Origin: Pseudomonadales bacterium
GTDB lineage: Bacteria; Pseudomonadota; Gammaproteobacteria; Pseudomonadales; JAHRWD01
Direction of reading: 5' to 3'
Assembly: GCA_029210125.1 (NCBI GenBank)
Contig: JARGPR010000002.1
Location: 144,919-208,918 of the forward strand
Length of the DNA stretch: 64,000 nucleotides
Below are positions 18,292 through 26,889 of the stretch, one piece after another. Within the stretch, counting starts at the first letter, position 1, and each line of letters starts with the position of its first letter. The notes beneath the pieces were generated by a model. The model was not told the DNA's origin. It saw nothing but the letters and a program-made list of their open reading frames with translations, and searched no databases. A program made the position numbers and the translations under genes.

Positions 18292-19854
18292 TTATTTGCT
18301 GTCGCCAAGCCACGGTACCAATAACGCGCTAAACGCTGAAAGGTTTTGCTGTTGTTGTTCCACGGTATCGTCATACTCCATAAATAAAATAACACCGGTC
18401 GCCGACTCATCACCCTTCTGTAATTTTCCGTATACACCGTACAATTTACCGAGATAATCATTAACGGTATTTTTTCCGGCGAGATGATACCAGCTCCAGA
18501 CTATAAGGTTGGTATTACTTGAGTGGAGTCGCGCCTGTTTTACCGTAGCCAATCCATCTGTATTGGGGACTGCAACGGTAGTGTCTTCCACCTGTCTCCA
18601 GTTTGAAAGCTCTTCAACTAAAAGATTTTGCGAATTGACCAACTCTGCATCCTGGCTTTGTCGTGGATAGTGCTCCAAAAAAAGACCGATTCGTTGATCA
18701 CCGTTACGATAAACCGCCTGCAGCTCAACCGATGCACCTGAATAGATCGGACGCCAGTCGCTTATAGGTTGTTGCTCTAATTGCCAAGGCCCAAAATTAG
18801 AAGGTAACTCGATTATTTTTGAAACCGTTTCTGTACTCTCTGGTGTCTGATCTTGATATGCCATTGCGGGCCAAACCAATATTAACGCAAGCGCAACAAC
18901 CACAACCGGCATGGATGCATGATAATCATTATTTGGAAACCGGCTTTCGCTAATGGGCTGATTTTCAATTGGTTCATCAATAGCTTCGTTCGCTTCTTTT
19001 TTAGATCGAACGTCATCTGCCCAAAACGAGCCAATATAAAACATGACAAACATCACTATCCCAAAAAACACCCAGCCATAAATAATATGATCTACGCCGG
19101 TCGCTAGTTTCATGCTACTAAAATGCCCGATCATCACGATCATAAACGCCCGGATACCGTTCGCTATGATCGGAACAATTATAAACAAACTAAAAAACAC
19201 CCAGCGCTTTAGCCTGGATGTAAAGGTGATATAACAATAGAGAGAGCCTAATGCTATGGAGGCGATCAAGTAACGAATACCACTGCAGGCTTCAACTACC
19301 GACCAATTTCCAGTTGGCAAGCTAAGGTGATTACCTTCCCAATAGATGGGTATTCCCGTCAGCTGAATTGAACGGATGGTAAAAAAAGCGGTGAATTCAA
19401 TCAGCGATGGAATCAGCCTTTCGCCGAAGGGAACCATAAAAAACAAAAAACAGAGCGGGAAAAGAATGGTGCGGGTGATGGACCAGCCGAACAGTGTCAA
19501 CACAGCAACCGGAATCATGGCGGTAAACATTAGCTGTTGTATAACGGCTATATCGACCAAGTTAGCGAAAAACCAGAACAGTCCGCAAAACGCCAATAAA
19601 ATCAACCCATACCCGTTTGTGTTTATGGGTTGCTGCGACAGTCGATCTCGCTTTTGCCAAATAAGATAAAGGGCAATGGGTAGTATCAAAAAACCATGGG
19701 CAAATGTTTCTGACCGCCACCAGATTTCGACCATCGACCAGGCGGTCTGCCAATATAAAAGAAGTGGCACGGCAAGCAGCGATGAATTAATCAGCAAGCG
19801 ACGCCTGATATTGGGTTCTGCTTCGTATTGATTTGACAGAGTAGAGTTATTCAC
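18292..19854 (-). CDS. xrtA: Exosortase A with C-terminal EpsI domain
   Basis: A 520-residue integral membrane transpeptidase-like protease, the processing enzyme for PEP-CTERM proteins. The N-terminal exosortase part (about residues 20-290) has some eight membrane segments. The three catalytic positions are Cys190 in VVEACSGIRYL, Arg235 in ANGIRAFMI and His256 in GVDHIIYGW. The C-terminal part (about 315-520) is an EpsI-like periplasmic domain with LPSNFGPWQL and a WYHLAGKNTVNDYLGK segment. XrtA cuts near the VPEP site of its substrates during their transfer across the inner membrane. One clear substrate lies at 33333-34307. It is embedded between a glycosyltransferase and the rhamnose genes. 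Confidence 0.94.
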   Translation of the reverse strand: MNNSTLSNQYEAEPNIRRRLLINSSLLAVPLLLYWQTAWSMVEIWWRSETFAHGFLILPIALYLIWQKRDRLSQQPINTNGYGLILLAFCGLFWFFANLVDIAVIQQLMFTAMIPVAVLTLFGWSITRTILFPLCFLFFMVPFGERLIPSLIEFTAFFTIRSIQLTGIPIYWEGNHLSLPTGNWSVVEACSGIRYLIASIALGSLYCYITFTSRLKRWVFFSLFIIVPIIANGIRAFMIVMIGHFSSMKLATGVDHIIYGWVFFGIVMFVMFYIGSFWADDVRSKKEANEAIDEPIENQPISESRFPNNDYHASMPVVVVALALILVWPAMAYQDQTPESTETVSKIIELPSNFGPWQLEQQPISDWRPIYSGASVELQAVYRNGDQRIGLFLEHYPRQSQDAELVNSQNLLVEELSNWRQVEDTTVAVPNTDGLATVKQARLHSSNTNLIVWSWYHLAGKNTVNDYLGKLYGVYGKLQKGDESATGVILFMEYDDTVEQQQQNLSAFSALLVPWLGDSK

Positions 19855-19875
19855 GATTGCTTGATCATACTAGGG

Positions 19876-21078
19876 TTATCCATCCAAAATAGAGTCCAGC
19901 TGCTGAAGGCAAGCATCCCAACTGTAATGCTCTTCAACCACTTTTCGGCACCTTTCGCCGACCAACTTTGACTCATTGGTACTTAGCAATTTGACCACTT
20001 TATTTGAAAATTGGTCCGGTTTATCCTGTATCAATACCTGAAGATCCGCAGGGATCGAGATACCTTCCATGGCGGCGGAGGTAGCCACAACCGCAGTAGA
20101 GTTCGCCATAGCCTCAAGTACCTTGTTCTGAATACCACGTGCTATCTGCAGCGGCGCCACCGCAACGTTTGCAAAATGTAGGTAGGGCCGAATATCCTCT
20201 ACTCGTCCGGTAACCGTAACCCCATCCCGTTTACCAAGCTCGATGACCTGGTTAGATGGATTGATGCCGACGATATAAAACTCTGCGGATCCTGCTATTC
20301 GTTTAATCTGAGGGAAAACCTCATCACAAAACCACTGAACAGCGTCCACATTCGCCCAGTAGTCCATTGCGCCGGTGAAAACCAAAACAGGGTTTTCATT
20401 TGGGTAAGGGTTTTCTAGCTGTGACGTATCGGAAAAATAGTCAAGGTCTACACCATTTGAAACAGCTCCGATTTTTTCCTGACTCTCGGGTGCCATCTGC
20501 TTAAAAAGTTCAGCTTCATGATCAGAGACAAAAAGGCTGGCATTGAACTGTGCCGCGGCTTTTCTCTCAAACTCAAGTAAGTATCGATGCTCCCGCTGAT
20601 ATACCCACTTCATAACGCCACTCTTTTTTTCCGCGTACTGTCGCCATTTATCTGAATCGACATCAACAAAATCGATGACTCTACGGCGATTTTGATACTT
20701 TGGATCCATGACATATTGAGCCATTGACGAGGAATACAAAAATAGCTTTTCCGGATTTTCTCGTTCTATAACCTGCTCAACCCAACGCTGAAGTTTTCGA
20801 TCAAAATAGTAGGGGTTAGATATTGGCTCCCGCAGGGCAAGTGCGGTCACTCCTTTTACCTGGGACCAGCGCGGACTTAGGGGCAAACAGAAATGCTCCT
20901 CCACATATTGTTCAAGGCCTTCCAGATACTGCCAGTCCTCCGCATCATCCACAAAGGTACCGAGGAAAATCCGGTATCTCTGAGATAGGTGCTTAAGAAT
21001 ATGGTAGGAGCGTATCTTATCGCCTTTGTTAGGGGGATACGGGATACGATGACTAAGGAAAAGAAGTGACTCTTTCAC
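19876..21078 (-). CDS. Glycosyltransferase, PEP-CTERM/XrtA system (TIGR03087-like)
   Basis: A 400-residue GT-B glycosyltransferase. The start (LFLSHRIPYPPNKGDKIRSY, then HILKHLSQRY) is diagnostic for the first XrtA-linked sugar transferase family. It also has VIDFVDVDSDKW, VSNGVDLDYF, VFTGAMDYWANVDAV and VAPLQIARGIQNKVLEAMA. It works in the cytoplasm on exopolysaccharide repeat-unit assembly. It is immediately upstream of xrtA (21-base gap) and two bases downstream of the FemAB-like gene. Confidence 0.92.
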   Translation of the reverse strand: MKESLLFLSHRIPYPPNKGDKIRSYHILKHLSQRYRIFLGTFVDDAEDWQYLEGLEQYVEEHFCLPLSPRWSQVKGVTALALREPISNPYYFDRKLQRWVEQVIERENPEKLFLYSSSMAQYVMDPKYQNRRRVIDFVDVDSDKWRQYAEKKSGVMKWVYQREHRYLLEFERKAAAQFNASLFVSDHEAELFKQMAPESQEKIGAVSNGVDLDYFSDTSQLENPYPNENPVLVFTGAMDYWANVDAVQWFCDEVFPQIKRIAGSAEFYIVGINPSNQVIELGKRDGVTVTGRVEDIRPYLHFANVAVAPLQIARGIQNKVLEAMANSTAVVATSAAMEGISIPADLQVLIQDKPDQFSNKVVKLLSTNESKLVGERCRKVVEEHYSWDACLQQLDSILDG

Positions 21079-21080
21079 TG

Positions 21081-22115
21081 CTAACCTAAATACTTAGAAA
21101 CCATAGGCCCTATAAATTGGCTCAAGCCAAGGGGCAATTTTTTCCAGGTATTCACCATGAGATTGTATTTCGGATTCATCGGGTTGATGTCTGGCATCTC
21201 TGTCGCTTTCACAAGGTGATATTCGTAAAACAGAGGCTGAGGCTCAAAACCCCAGTTTTTCTTAAAACTATAGGGCCCAGTACCCACCTTACTGCGGCCA
21301 TAATCAAATATCCGGACATCACGTTGGCTAGCATGGCACATCAGTGACCAATACATATAGTCGTTACCCTTCACTTGCCGTGCTTCTTCGGTACCACCAC
21401 CGTAATAGGGTAAAACTTCATCCTTGAAATAAAAATTCATCACACTGGCAATCAATTTATTTTCTTTACGAATAGTCAAAATATCACAGTCTGAGCCAAA
21501 CACCTCTTTGAGTACTTTGAAGTATTTTTTTGAAAAAACCGGCGTACCAAGATTCCGCACACTTGTAGCATAGGCCGTATAAAAATCATCGATATCTTTA
21601 TCAATATCCGACTGAAGATCGGCCTTTATACCTTTTCTAACAACAGCACGCTGTTTACGTGGAATCGCTTTTAGGTTTTCCTCTTCGTCAGCAGAAATCT
21701 CCTTACGAAAGGTCACGTACAGTTCCTTACAGGGCCAGTCTTGTCGGCTCCTTTTGATGTTTCGCATTTCAAGATAATCGACCTTTAGTCGATCAGCTAA
21801 ATCGCAGGCCTGGTCCTCTAAAAACCGCCTTGAGCTTTGATCATTGGCTGCAACACCACCGTAGACACAAAAAGGGCTAGAGGTTAGCGCATTGCCAAAC
21901 AGAAAACTTTTAACCTGTGCAAGAGGAAGCACAGCCTGGATTTCGCCGTTTTTTTCCGCGAACATAAAATAGGTTTTATGGCCGAATGCACGCTCAATTA
22001 CCTTCTTCCATTGTGACAGATGAAAAAAAGTTGCTTCAGGACAGTTTTCAACGAATCGATTCCACTGATCACAGGAACTCTGATCCAGATATCGTAGTGT
22101 AAATTCAGCAGACAT
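21081..22115 (-). CDS. FemAB-like protein, XrtA/PEP-CTERM system
   Basis: A 344-residue protein with paired GNAT-like folds. Recognisable segments are PEATFFHLSQWKKVIERAFG, LPLAQVKSFLFGNALTS, PFCVYGG, and near the C-terminus MYWSLMCHA, FDYGRSKVGTG and FKKNWGFEP. FemAB relatives transfer aminoacyl groups from tRNA. In XrtA loci this family is conserved but its substrate is unknown, with an aminoacyl or acyl modification of the polymer possible. It is soluble and cytoplasmic by appearance. It sits between the XrtA deacetylase and a glycosyltransferase with very short gaps. Confidence 0.92.
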   Translation of the reverse strand: MSAEFTLRYLDQSSCDQWNRFVENCPEATFFHLSQWKKVIERAFGHKTYFMFAEKNGEIQAVLPLAQVKSFLFGNALTSSPFCVYGGVAANDQSSRRFLEDQACDLADRLKVDYLEMRNIKRSRQDWPCKELYVTFRKEISADEEENLKAIPRKQRAVVRKGIKADLQSDIDKDIDDFYTAYATSVRNLGTPVFSKKYFKVLKEVFGSDCDILTIRKENKLIASVMNFYFKDEVLPYYGGGTEEARQVKGNDYMYWSLMCHASQRDVRIFDYGRSKVGTGPYSFKKNWGFEPQPLFYEYHLVKATEMPDINPMNPKYNLMVNTWKKLPLGLSQFIGPMVSKYLG

Positions 22116-22141
22116 ATAAAACAGACTTCCGATTAGAAATA

Positions 22142-22996
22142 TTAGACTGTATCAAGAAATACCCGATCAACCCTGTCCCAGTTGAAGTCATCCAACAGCG
22201 TTGTAATTTTATGGTAGTTTCGATCCAAATTAAGGTAATGCCGAACTTTTGTCTTTAGATCGATATCGGTTTGTCTGGGTTGATCAGGGTCAATTTCCCA
22301 TGGGTGGAAATAAAATATTGCAGGTTGTTGATCTTTTTGGTTAACACGTTTCACACCCCACCGGAACAGCCAATAGGGCAGCATTCGAAAATAACCTCCG
22401 CCACCACAGGGCAAGTTTTTTTCCAATACACGGGCGGTCGTGATAGGTATCTCTATTAGGCCATTGTCACACTGGTACATAAATCTGGGCGCATCAGGAA
22501 TACCGTATAAATCATGATGAATAGGCACAATACTCGAACTATAACGATGACCTGTTTCAAGAATTTCATCATGTGCCCACGGGTTGGTCTCATCAATAGA
22601 GTAGCTCGGAGCACGATACCCCTGCACTGCGGTACCCGAAAGATCCTCTAATATGGTTTTGGCTTTGGCTATATCTTCACGGAATTGCTCCCGCGTCATC
22701 AGGGTTGCCCGTTGATGTGAGTACCCATGGTTTGCCAACTCATGACCCTTAGCAACAATATCTCTAATGAGATTTGGACATCGCTCCGCGACCCAACCCA
22801 GGGTAAAAAATGTCGCCTGAATCTGTTTTTCTTCAAATAATTCAAGAATTTTATAGGTATTATTTTCCACACGAAGCGGTAACGAACCCCATTGATCGCG
22901 GTGGATAGTTTTTTCAAAAGCAGATACCTGAAAATAATCCTCTACATCGACGGTCATCGCGTTTACGGGGCCAGGAATGGTTTTAGAGGATTTCAA
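22142..22996 (-). CDS. Polysaccharide deacetylase, XrtA/PEP-CTERM subfamily
   Basis: A 284-residue NodB-fold deacetylase. The beginning AMTVDVEDYFQVSAFE holds the catalytic Asp pair, ATFFTLGWVAER follows, and ANHGYSHQR carries the metal-binding His pair. GYRAPSYSID is the arginine motif, and PCGGGGYFRMLPYWLF is characteristic of this subfamily. It probably deacetylates the exopolysaccharide during export. No signal peptide is visible, as is usual for this subfamily. It is 74 bases downstream of the ATPase gene. Confidence 0.92.
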   Translation of the reverse strand: MKSSKTIPGPVNAMTVDVEDYFQVSAFEKTIHRDQWGSLPLRVENNTYKILELFEEKQIQATFFTLGWVAERCPNLIRDIVAKGHELANHGYSHQRATLMTREQFREDIAKAKTILEDLSGTAVQGYRAPSYSIDETNPWAHDEILETGHRYSSSIVPIHHDLYGIPDAPRFMYQCDNGLIEIPITTARVLEKNLPCGGGGYFRMLPYWLFRWGVKRVNQKDQQPAIFYFHPWEIDPDQPRQTDIDLKTKVRHYLNLDRNYHKITTLLDDFNWDRVDRVFLDTV

Positions 22997-23070
22997 ACAA
23001 CATACTCCTTGGTTACATAAGAAAAGGCTTAAAAACAGGCCTGCTAATCAATAGGCAGAAACAAGTTACA

Positions 23071-24141
23071 CTAGGTGCCGTTTTTCATGGTATTCACAAC
23101 CGCTTTAAGCAAACCCATTTTACGCTGAAATGTATCTTCGAGTTCTTCGATAACATATTCAACGTCAACAATTCTCTTTTGCAATTCAGTAAGGTCAGCA
23201 TTGGTTTGAGGCATTGAGTAACCAGCACTGCCTTGCAATACTGGTTTCTGTGTTTGTTCCTCAGATCGCGCTGAAGGCCCTGGATCGTGAAACACCGATC
23301 CTTGCGCATTTTGAACTGGCTTTTGGTGTGCGGTTTCTTCCTGCAATTCTGATACGACCGCTCCAACTACCTCACTATCAAAACAGTGCAACTCTTCAAG
23401 GTAGCCGTATAAAAATAGTCGATCACAGAATACGTTAATTTTACGTGGTATGCCCTGTGTAAATCTAAAAATACTCTGATATGCTTGATCGGTAATTTCA
23501 GGATCCTGTTCCCAACCAACAAGCTTAAGCCTATGCTCAATATAGGCTCTGGTTTCCAGCTCATCCAGTGGCACAAGGTGGCATGAGGCAATAATTCGTT
23601 GCCGCAACTGTTCCATTTGCGGTGCTTGAATGACAGGCCTGAACTCTTCCTGCCCTAATAAAAACGTTTGCAGAAGCGGGCGATTTTCAATTTGAAAATT
23701 AGACAGCATTCGAATCTCTTCTACACTCGTCATCGGTAAGTTCTGCGCTTCATCAACAACGAGTAATACACGTTTACCTTCGCGATCAGAGTGATGAAGG
23801 AAATTTTCAAACTGCGCCAGCACCTCAGCCTTACTTAGTTCTTCAGTCGATAAACCAAATGCTCCGGAAACCACACGCAGCAAATCATTTTCCTGAAGAT
23901 TGGTGGTCACCAATTGTGCTGCAATATATTCATCTCGACCAAGTTCATCAAACAGGTTTTTCATCAAAGTAGTTTTACCGGTACCCACGCCACCGGTAAT
24001 CACAACAAAACCTTCGCCCTGGTTTAGACCATACTTCAAGTAAGACATAGCCCGTTTGTGGCTTCGGCTGCCAAAATAGAAGCGCGGATCAGGGCTTAAC
24101 TGGAAAGGCTGGGCGGTTAAATCATAAAATTCTTCGTACAT
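23071..24141 (-). CDS. XrtA/PEP-CTERM system-associated ATPase (ExeA/GspA-like)
   Basis: A 356-residue AAA-type ATPase starting MYEEFYDLTAQPFQLSPDPR, the ExeA-like signature. Walker A is GGVGTGKTTL and Walker B is VLLVVDEAQNL, with the sensor region QFENFL...RIIASCHL. The last 80 residues are linker and a heptad-like coiled-coil stretch (LQKRIVDVEYVIEELEDTFQ), possibly for oligomerisation. It probably energises or organises envelope assembly of the export machinery. It begins six bases after the stop of the outer-membrane protein gene. Confidence 0.92.
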   Translation of the reverse strand: MYEEFYDLTAQPFQLSPDPRFYFGSRSHKRAMSYLKYGLNQGEGFVVITGGVGTGKTTLMKNLFDELGRDEYIAAQLVTTNLQENDLLRVVSGAFGLSTEELSKAEVLAQFENFLHHSDREGKRVLLVVDEAQNLPMTSVEEIRMLSNFQIENRPLLQTFLLGQEEFRPVIQAPQMEQLRQRIIASCHLVPLDELETRAYIEHRLKLVGWEQDPEITDQAYQSIFRFTQGIPRKINVFCDRLFLYGYLEELHCFDSEVVGAVVSELQEETAHQKPVQNAQGSVFHDPGPSARSEEQTQKPVLQGSAGYSMPQTNADLTELQKRIVDVEYVIEELEDTFQRKMGLLKAVVNTMKNGT

Positions 24142-24147
24142 TGGTGT

Positions 24148-25905
24148 TTACTTTAAAGAGGTTGTAAGCTGGAACCGAATATGATTCTCGCTATAGTTGT
24201 TGTTTGCGGTACGATCAACGTTCTCAGCTAGGTGGATCGTCATTGAAAAGTCAGATTTACGGCCAATCTCCCTTGTAAAGTTCAAATCAGATGACACAAA
24301 ATCACCTTCAGTACCATCTGAAAACAGTTTTTCAGTGCGCTTTACTGATAAATTCAGGCTAGAGAAACGCCCCATACGCCAGGCCCAGTTTAGGCTTATT
24401 CCCTTGTCTTTTTCTTGTCGTGTATCTGTCAAATAGATACGCTCAGTCTGAAACAAAGTCCAGCCGATGTCGTTTCGTGCTGCATTATAGGTATAACCAA
24501 TGACGCCATGTTTATTGAGAAACTCGTCATTATTAATAGCAGAAAATGACTGAATACCAACAGGGAACTGAACTTCCGTGGGAGCTATATTAGAACTCCC
24601 TACGAACTCAAAATGGCAGCCTGAGTCAATCGGACTCAACGAACCAGCCGGACACGCAATGACTGCAGGTGCCTGGCCGGTTAAAAGCTGCCTCAGATCA
24701 GTTATCGACTCAGTATAGTCAGCAAACCAATTTCCGTTTCGAGACTTATTCGAAAACCCAAAACTGTAGGAATCACCATAGAAATCATTGCCAGTTGACA
24801 GATGCAAGTGGGTTCGAACGGTCGGGTCCCAGGTGATACGACTACCTATTGATTTCCTTTTCGCGTCCGGATCGATCGTGCCTTGATCAAAATTTCTAAT
24901 AGTTGAAAATAGAGTAAACGATGACTTGTAAGATGGCTGCCAGGTCAAATTGACGGTATTGAAATCGCTATCTGGTTGAACACCTCCAACGCTCACTCTG
25001 TGTCGGTATCGTGCCCAACCGGTATCGGCACTTACGCTATAGCTATCCCAACGATACCCGATTGAAATCGCGCCGTTTTCCGAACCACCCTGCTCATTGT
25101 TTTCATAATCAACCTGGTTTTGAGTATAGGTTGTACTCCAGAATATTCGATGACGCTGGTCGTGATTGGTTAAGACAAATCGGCTATTACTACCTGTGCT
25201 ATCCGTCTGAAATGAACTTGTACTCCCCGGAGCCGAGCCTGAAATATAGTCTACCTGATCAATCCCGACTCCTATTTCAAGCTGCGCGAAATTGCCTAAC
25301 TGGCTGTTCCATCTAGCGGAAACTCTATTTTGAAAAGTATCAAGTACATTAGCTGACCCAACCACAGAGTTCGCGCCCTGCAATCTTGATGAAATCAACT
25401 GCTGTGTAATCGCACTGTCGACATCCAGAATCAGATGCGTAGGAACCAATTCAACGCTACTCGCTAGTTTCATCGTTTGCCGCAAATCATCTAGATCATT
25501 ATGTTGCGCGTAATCAAAATAACTAATGACATAGTTGAAATCGAGATCAATCCTCGCACCATCCGCTCTGACCCCAAACGATGCTGACAGCTCCGTTATT
25601 AAATCATCTGACTCTGAATTATCTGATGATAGCCTAATGTTATCCGAATAAAGTTCTGATACGGTCGCAGCAGACAAAAACTCCCAATCCGCAGCCGAAA
25701 CAACCGGAACAGCACCTAAGAGAGCAATTAAGCTAACTAGTCGTCCAGCCTTGTTAAGATCGCAAGACCAGTAGTCTCGAACTTTTGATATGGGTACTCT
25801 TCTCGAAGCTCTACGTCTACCAGAACCCAAGCCAGATAGCCTACGTCGAGTCAATTGAGAAAAAACAGATCCAATTACCTTCACCAACAACTCGCTAAGG
25901 GGCAT
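24148..25905 (-). CDS. PEP-CTERM system-associated outer membrane beta-barrel protein (TIGR03016-like)
   Basis: A 585-residue protein with repeated alternating amphipathic strands and an SLxxxL-like barrel ending, fitting an outer-membrane porin that releases the polymer. The mature N-terminus has SELYSDNIRLSSDNSESD, typical of the family. A hydrophobic signal segment (LVSLIALLGAVPVVSAAD) lies only at residues 56-73, preceded by a basic 50-residue extension (RRRLSGLGSGRRR). No internal ATG or well-placed alternative start shortens it. It lies eight bases after the tyrosine kinase stop. Confidence 0.88.
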   Translation of the reverse strand: MPLSELLVKVIGSVFSQLTRRRLSGLGSGRRRASRRVPISKVRDYWSCDLNKAGRLVSLIALLGAVPVVSAADWEFLSAATVSELYSDNIRLSSDNSESDDLITELSASFGVRADGARIDLDFNYVISYFDYAQHNDLDDLRQTMKLASSVELVPTHLILDVDSAITQQLISSRLQGANSVVGSANVLDTFQNRVSARWNSQLGNFAQLEIGVGIDQVDYISGSAPGSTSSFQTDSTGSNSRFVLTNHDQRHRIFWSTTYTQNQVDYENNEQGGSENGAISIGYRWDSYSVSADTGWARYRHRVSVGGVQPDSDFNTVNLTWQPSYKSSFTLFSTIRNFDQGTIDPDAKRKSIGSRITWDPTVRTHLHLSTGNDFYGDSYSFGFSNKSRNGNWFADYTESITDLRQLLTGQAPAVIACPAGSLSPIDSGCHFEFVGSSNIAPTEVQFPVGIQSFSAINNDEFLNKHGVIGYTYNAARNDIGWTLFQTERIYLTDTRQEKDKGISLNWAWRMGRFSSLNLSVKRTEKLFSDGTEGDFVSSDLNFTREIGRKSDFSMTIHLAENVDRTANNNYSENHIRFQLTTSLK

Positions 25906-25913
25906 CGTTTACC

Positions 25914-26813
25914 CTATTCACGATCTGCACCATACCCGTAATAATAACCGTACCGATTGCTCGAGGAACGGCTTTTATTAAGTATCAAACCTATATCTCG
26001 CCTATTTCCCAAACGCGCAATTGCCTTTTTTACATCGGATTGTTTAGCGCTATTTTCAGCAACAACAAGCACCACCTGGCCGGCCAAACCAGCCAGGACG
26101 CTAGCCTCAGAAGTATGCATGAGAGGCGGGGAATCTAATATGATCACCCGATCGGGATACCGCCGCGAAAGTTCATCAATCAACTGCGCCATCTGCTTGC
26201 TAGCTAAAAGCTCAGTCGTCAAATGGTGGCGTTTACCAGCTTGCAAAAAACTCAAATCTTCGACGTTTGTCTGGCACAATAATTCCGATATATCACCAAA
26301 GTCACCGGACAAATAATCAACTAAACCAACATCTTCACTGACTCCAAACGTTTTTGCAACGCTGGGGTTAACAACATCTGCATCAATAAGCAATACACGC
26401 CGATTTTGTTCGTCAGCAATGCTAATCGCAAGGCTAATCGAGGTGAAGGTCTTCCCTTCACCAGGGGTCGCACTAGTAATCATAATCACATTATTGTGCT
26501 TACCATTGCGGTTTTTCCTCTCCTCAAAGGCGCGGTTCAATAGCGGGCGCTTGATCAACCTGTACTCTTCCTTAAAACGAGTTCGCTCCGAACCCGGAGT
26601 AATGATTCCTATCTGATCCAAACGCTCAAGATCAATATCACAACATGCCATGGCATGGCTTGGTTTGCTAGTCCGATCTATATGAGTGTTTGCAGCCGGC
26701 TCTGTGCTTACATTTTGGTTTATTATTTTTTCGATAGGCCTACTCGAAGTACTGCTATTATCACCCCCTGATTCAGACTTACTTTTGTTCAGAGCCTTCT
26801 CAATAATACTCAT
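25914..26813 (-). CDS. XrtA-associated BY-type tyrosine autokinase
   Basis: A 299-residue cytoplasmic kinase of the Wzc/CpsD type, starting MSIIEKALNKSKS as is usual in XrtA loci. It has the linker segment GIITPGSERTRFKEEYR, Walker A at TSATPGEGKTFTS, Walker A' at VLLIDADVV and Walker B at VIILDSPP. The C-terminal tail has five tyrosines within seven residues (YGYYYGY), the autophosphorylation cluster. It would control chain length through the separate Wzz-like membrane protein encoded just upstream. The cognate phosphatase may be the LMW-PTP domain encoded at 5316-7058. Confidence 0.93.
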   Translation of the reverse strand: MSIIEKALNKSKSESGGDNSSTSSRPIEKIINQNVSTEPAANTHIDRTSKPSHAMACCDIDLERLDQIGIITPGSERTRFKEEYRLIKRPLLNRAFEERKNRNGKHNNVIMITSATPGEGKTFTSISLAISIADEQNRRVLLIDADVVNPSVAKTFGVSEDVGLVDYLSGDFGDISELLCQTNVEDLSFLQAGKRHHLTTELLASKQMAQLIDELSRRYPDRVIILDSPPLMHTSEASVLAGLAGQVVLVVAENSAKQSDVKKAIARLGNRRDIGLILNKSRSSSNRYGYYYGYGADRE

Positions 26814-26889
26814 AGAACTCCCTCAATAGAAAACCAGCGCCCAACATAACCAATCCCACTTACTGAGGTTGACTCACGAATCAAAATAT

